A stretch of DNA of 24,097 nt, from positions 1 to 24,097 of the IMG/VR virus record IMGVR_UViG_3300020470_001144; one strand, given 5' to 3'. A program made the translations under genes and the position numbers. Positions 21,434 through 24,097 of this stretch are shown here, in pieces (the stretch's first letter is position 1; every line of letters begins with the position of its first letter). This DNA comes from a virus. Below the pieces are notes generated by a model that was given only the letters and a program-made list of their open reading frames with translations, was not told where the DNA came from and did not search any database.

Positions 21434-24097
21434 ATGCCAGAGGCATCAATACCAGGCGATAGAAATCCAAAGAATTCCTTTGATGACGTAGTCCGTGAAC
21501 TACAGGAAATCAAAGAGAATGACGAACAGTATTCTAATGATAATACTGAACTCCTTCTTCAGATAGACGAAACTATTCAGAAGACATCCGATGCCTCGAT
21601 GTCTCAACGAAACGTCATCAACAACATTATGCAATACCAGACAGAACTGTTTGGTAAACTCTCAGACTTCGCCGAGATGAACAACAAGGCGATGCTCGAC
21701 CAAGCTGAAAATCTAAAGAAACTCAGCGAAACTCCCAAAGAAAAGAAAGACGATAAGAAAAAAGACGCTCCATCTGGTGACGTTCAATCTGACCTACTCA
21801 AGTCACAACTAGAAACAGCAAAAACCTCAAATAGTATTCTAGATTTCTTAGTCAAACAAGCTGATCAAGCGAAGAGAGATAAACTCGCTGATGCACGTCA
21901 GGCTGGTGCAGCTGGAGGTGGAACAGACGTAAAGAAGGAAGCCAAGAAGGGTGGACTGATCGGTGGTATCTTCCGTGCTATCGGAGGTGCGTTCAGTATG
22001 ATCGGAGGAATCTTCAAAGCGATCGCTAAGGTCGGTCTTGGTTTCATCAAGGGGATGGGTGCATTGGGTGCTGGTATCGCAGCTTTCTTTGTAGGTTTCG
22101 CAGCGATCGGGTCAGCGATGCAATTCGCTGAGAGTGCTGGTGAGGGTGTCGTAAAAGTAATGAAGAACTTTTTTGATGCCTTCAATGGTGTAGGTGTAGA
22201 AGGACTCGCCGCTTTTGGTATGATAATCGGTGCTGGTGTAATCACCTCTAAACTTGGTGCGACAGATCAGATAAAACTTCTGACTGGTATGACTGCCCTT
22301 GGTGCTGGTATCTCAGGATTCTTCACAGGTCTTTTACTGGGTGACCTTGTCGCTAAGTTGGGGCAAGCAGTTGGAATAGATGGTGGTAGTATCAAGACAC
22401 TGATGCAAAATGTATTCGGTGCGTTCGATGGAATCAAAGGAACAGCTACACTATTCACGATCCTTGGTCTAGGGACAATCATCGCCCTTGGTGGAAAGAA
22501 GGGTGTAGAAAAAGATATCATGAAGGGTATGACTGCCCTTGGTGCTGGTATCGTTGGATTCATGACTCCCTTCGCAGTAGCAGACGGATTGACCAAACTA
22601 TTTGAAGTAGACGGAGAGGGAATCAAGAAACTGATGCAGAATGTCTTTGGGGCATTTGATGGTGTGTCAACTGTATTGATTACTGGTGTGATGGCTATCG
22701 GTGCAGCGATCGCTAAGTTCAAAGTGGACGGAAAGGCGATGGCGAAAGGTATGGGAGCGTTGGGTCTTGGAACTCTCGCGTTCGTGGGTGTATTCGCCGT
22801 AGCTGATGCTGTAGTAAAAGCCGCTCTCGCAGGTATTGAGGTTGCAGGTGGTGGTGATTTCTTAGCAAAGATTCAGTCAGTCGACGCGTCCATCATGAAG
22901 TCCGCTATCGGAAGTTTTGTCGGTGCATTTGAAGGTGTATCGATCTCGGCAACGGCGATGGGAGCGCTTTTCGCTGGAGGAGTCGCTGTAGCGAAACTGA
23001 ATGTCGGACCTGGCAAACTGATCAAAGGAATGGGTTCACTCGCTGCTGGTATCCTAGCCTTCTCCGCTGTATTCACAGTCGCAGATAAGATTCTTGGATT
23101 CTTCCTACCCAATGTGGAAGGCGGTGATCCGATGGCAGTCGACATGAGTAACGTAGAACGTGTAGTCGGTGGGACATTCAAAGTCTTATCATCGATTGAC
23201 ACAGTAACACTTGGTGCGATTATCCTAGCTGGTGCGTTGATACCGATGACCTTCCCGATCAAGATGGGTCTATTAGGTGCTGGTCTTGCAGCTTTTGCAG
23301 GAGCGGCGGGAGGTATCGCCAGTATCTTCGCAGAACTCGGCGTAACTGGTGATGACTTCGTTGTCCTCATGACGAACATTGGTAAAGGTGTGGGTGGACT
23401 CTTGGGTGGAGCCTTCAGTGAATCACTTACCCTGTTATCTGATCTAGACGGAATGAACCTCATCAAAGTCGGTGCAGGAATCGCCGCTATCGGTGCTGGT
23501 CTCGCTGTGTTCGCAGGTGGTGGACTCGCAGCTTCGTTGGCTGAAGGGGCAAAGGGTGTCCTTGGTGCGATGAAGAACTGGTTCTCAGGTGAAGATCCAA
23601 AGAAAGATGACCCACTAGACGCACTTGGACCACTACGTCCATTCGGTGTTCTCGCTACTCAAATGCCAGAAGGGTTTTCCGATAAGTTATACGCTATTGG
23701 CGAAGGTATGGGTGGTATAGCAGATGCCTTTGTCGTATTCTCAGAAGGAAAGATCAAGTCTGGTATCGGTAACATCATGGGACAGAAAGGTTCCTTTGAT
23801 GGTTTCGTTGACCTACTGATAAAACTCAGTGCGAAGGACATCAACGGAGAACAGATACAGAAGGCTCTTGAAGGTTTTGCAATAGGAATGGAGAAGGTCG
23901 GTGCCGCCGCTAGTCAAGTGAAAGATTTGAGATCGCCAGGATCACCGAAAAGTCTGGGTGGACCTGCAGGAGGGAAAACGGAAGTAACCCTTACTCAAGA
24001 TCAAGCAAACGAAATCGGGAAAATCTTCAGGAAAGGTTCTAAAATGGACAACTTGAGAGACCTAAGAAAGTATCTCAAGATGGAAGGTTTCAGTAGA
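21434..24097 (+). CDS. gp29: Tail-length tape measure protein (gp29-like), C-terminus cut off by the window edge
   Basis: Open from the ATG at 21434 to the right edge, 888 codons without a stop; GGAG lies five bases upstream. The N-terminal ~150 residues are charged and coiled-coil (FDDVVRELQEIKENDEQYSN, later LFGKLSDFAEMNNKAM), ending in a Lys-rich linker (PKEKKDDKKKDAP). From about residue 175 the chain becomes Gly/Ala/Ile-rich hydrophobic helices arranged as repeats with (K)GM.ALGAGI...F at residues 208, 286, 366, 440, 533, 611 and a weaker copy near 679. Position directly after gp26/gp51, length and repetitive hydrophobic helices are characteristic of tape measures, which occupy the tube lumen, are ejected on infection and set tail length. 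It is already longer than T4 gp29 (590 aa). No peptidase or lysozyme motif is seen in the visible part. Confidence 0.88.
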   Translation, partial: MPEASIPGDRNPKNSFDDVVRELQEIKENDEQYSNDNTELLLQIDETIQKTSDASMSQRNVINNIMQYQTELFGKLSDFAEMNNKAMLDQAENLKKLSETPKEKKDDKKKDAPSGDVQSDLLKSQLETAKTSNSILDFLVKQADQAKRDKLADARQAGAAGGGTDVKKEAKKGGLIGGIFRAIGGAFSMIGGIFKAIAKVGLGFIKGMGALGAGIAAFFVGFAAIGSAMQFAESAGEGVVKVMKNFFDAFNGVGVEGLAAFGMIIGAGVITSKLGATDQIKLLTGMTALGAGISGFFTGLLLGDLVAKLGQAVGIDGGSIKTLMQNVFGAFDGIKGTATLFTILGLGTIIALGGKKGVEKDIMKGMTALGAGIVGFMTPFAVADGLTKLFEVDGEGIKKLMQNVFGAFDGVSTVLITGVMAIGAAIAKFKVDGKAMAKGMGALGLGTLAFVGVFAVADAVVKAALAGIEVAGGGDFLAKIQSVDASIMKSAIGSFVGAFEGVSISATAMGALFAGGVAVAKLNVGPGKLIKGMGSLAAGILAFSAVFTVADKILGFFLPNVEGGDPMAVDMSNVERVVGGTFKVLSSIDTVTLGAIILAGALIPMTFPIKMGLLGAGLAAFAGAAGGIASIFAELGVTGDDFVVLMTNIGKGVGGLLGGAFSESLTLLSDLDGMNLIKVGAGIAAIGAGLAVFAGGGLAASLAEGAKGVLGAMKNWFSGEDPKKDDPLDALGPLRPFGVLATQMPEGFSDKLYAIGEGMGGIADAFVVFSEGKIKSGIGNIMGQKGSFDGFVDLLIKLSAKDINGEQIQKALEGFAIGMEKVGAAASQVKDLRSPGSPKSLGGPAGGKTEVTLTQDQANEIGKIFRKGSKMDNLRDLRKYLKMEGFSR
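22055..23500 (+). repeat. Tandem ~68-93-codon coding repeats in the tape measure
   Basis: Repeat starts (the ATG of GM.ALGAG-like motifs) lie at 22055, 22289, 22529, 22751, 23030 and 23264, with a degenerate copy near 23468. Spacings are 78, 80, 74, 93, 78 and 68 codons. Two copies share 27 identical bases (22286-22312 and 22526-22552), and both carry a KTLMQNVFGAFDG or KKLMQNVFGAFDG block, indicating recent duplication of that pair. Confidence 0.75.

Noticed and set aside
21898-23466. Long antisense open frames (115, 151 and 197 codons) opposite the tape measure
   Set aside because: They are Pro/Ser/Ala-rich mirror images of Gly/Ala/Ile-rich codons, have no ribosome sites, and lie opposite a well-supported gene.
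1-24097. CRISPR arrays, tRNA genes, insertion sequences, homing endonucleases, defence cassettes
   Set aside because: None seen: there are no regularly spaced direct repeats outside coding repeats, no tRNA-like folds in the few short gaps, and no transposase or HNH/GIY-YIG motifs.

Overview
The window is a tail-morphogenesis segment of a T4-like (contractile-tailed, Straboviridae/cyanomyovirus-type) bacteriophage, most like the marine T4-type viruses. No ribosomal, tRNA, metabolic or cellular genes are visible, and coding density is almost complete. The host cannot be named from this sequence. The T4-type assignment rests on a run of recognisable baseplate proteins: gp6, gp25, gp5, gp27-like, gp53, gp48, gp4, gp54, gp26, gp51-like and a tape measure.

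Layout. Two opposed late operons diverge from a 54-bp gap at about 18451-18504. The gap holds a perfect 8-bp palindrome carrying a late-promoter-like CTAAATA on each strand. The leftward operon (18450 down to 1) reads: gp48 tube cap, gp53 wedge, gp27-like hub, a small one-TM holin-like protein, gp5 spike, a triple-repeat Ala/Pro-rich protein (candidate spike tip), a 1007-aa unknown, a small coiled-coil ORF, a 1558-aa protein with C-terminal beta-sandwich-like repeats, gp25, gp6, and a large protein (870 codons seen, running off the left edge) in the gp7 position. The rightward operon (18505 to the right edge) reads: gp4 head completion, a 220-aa conserved-looking unknown, gp54 tube initiator, gp26, gp51-like, and a repeat-rich tape measure running off the right edge (888 codons seen).

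How it works together. gp27-like, gp5 and the tip candidate would form the hub and spike. gp53, gp25, gp6 and the gp7-position protein would form the wedges. gp48 and gp54 would cap the hub and start the tube, and the tape measure with gp26/gp51 would organise the hub and set tail length. Seven gene junctions have exactly one shared base (TAATG or TGATG), implying strong translational coupling.

Most interesting points: (1) a textbook -1 frameshift cassette (SD-like tract, in-frame T TTT TTC, immediate stop, short hairpin) joins gp26 to gp51 just before the tape measure, as in lambda G/GT; (2) a monomeric three-repeat protein lies directly after the trimeric spike gene and may be a non-PAAR spike tip; (3) a holin-like membrane protein sits inside the hub operon, next to a gp5 with no visible lysozyme domain; (4) the divergent promoter palindrome may make the gp4 mRNA leaderless.
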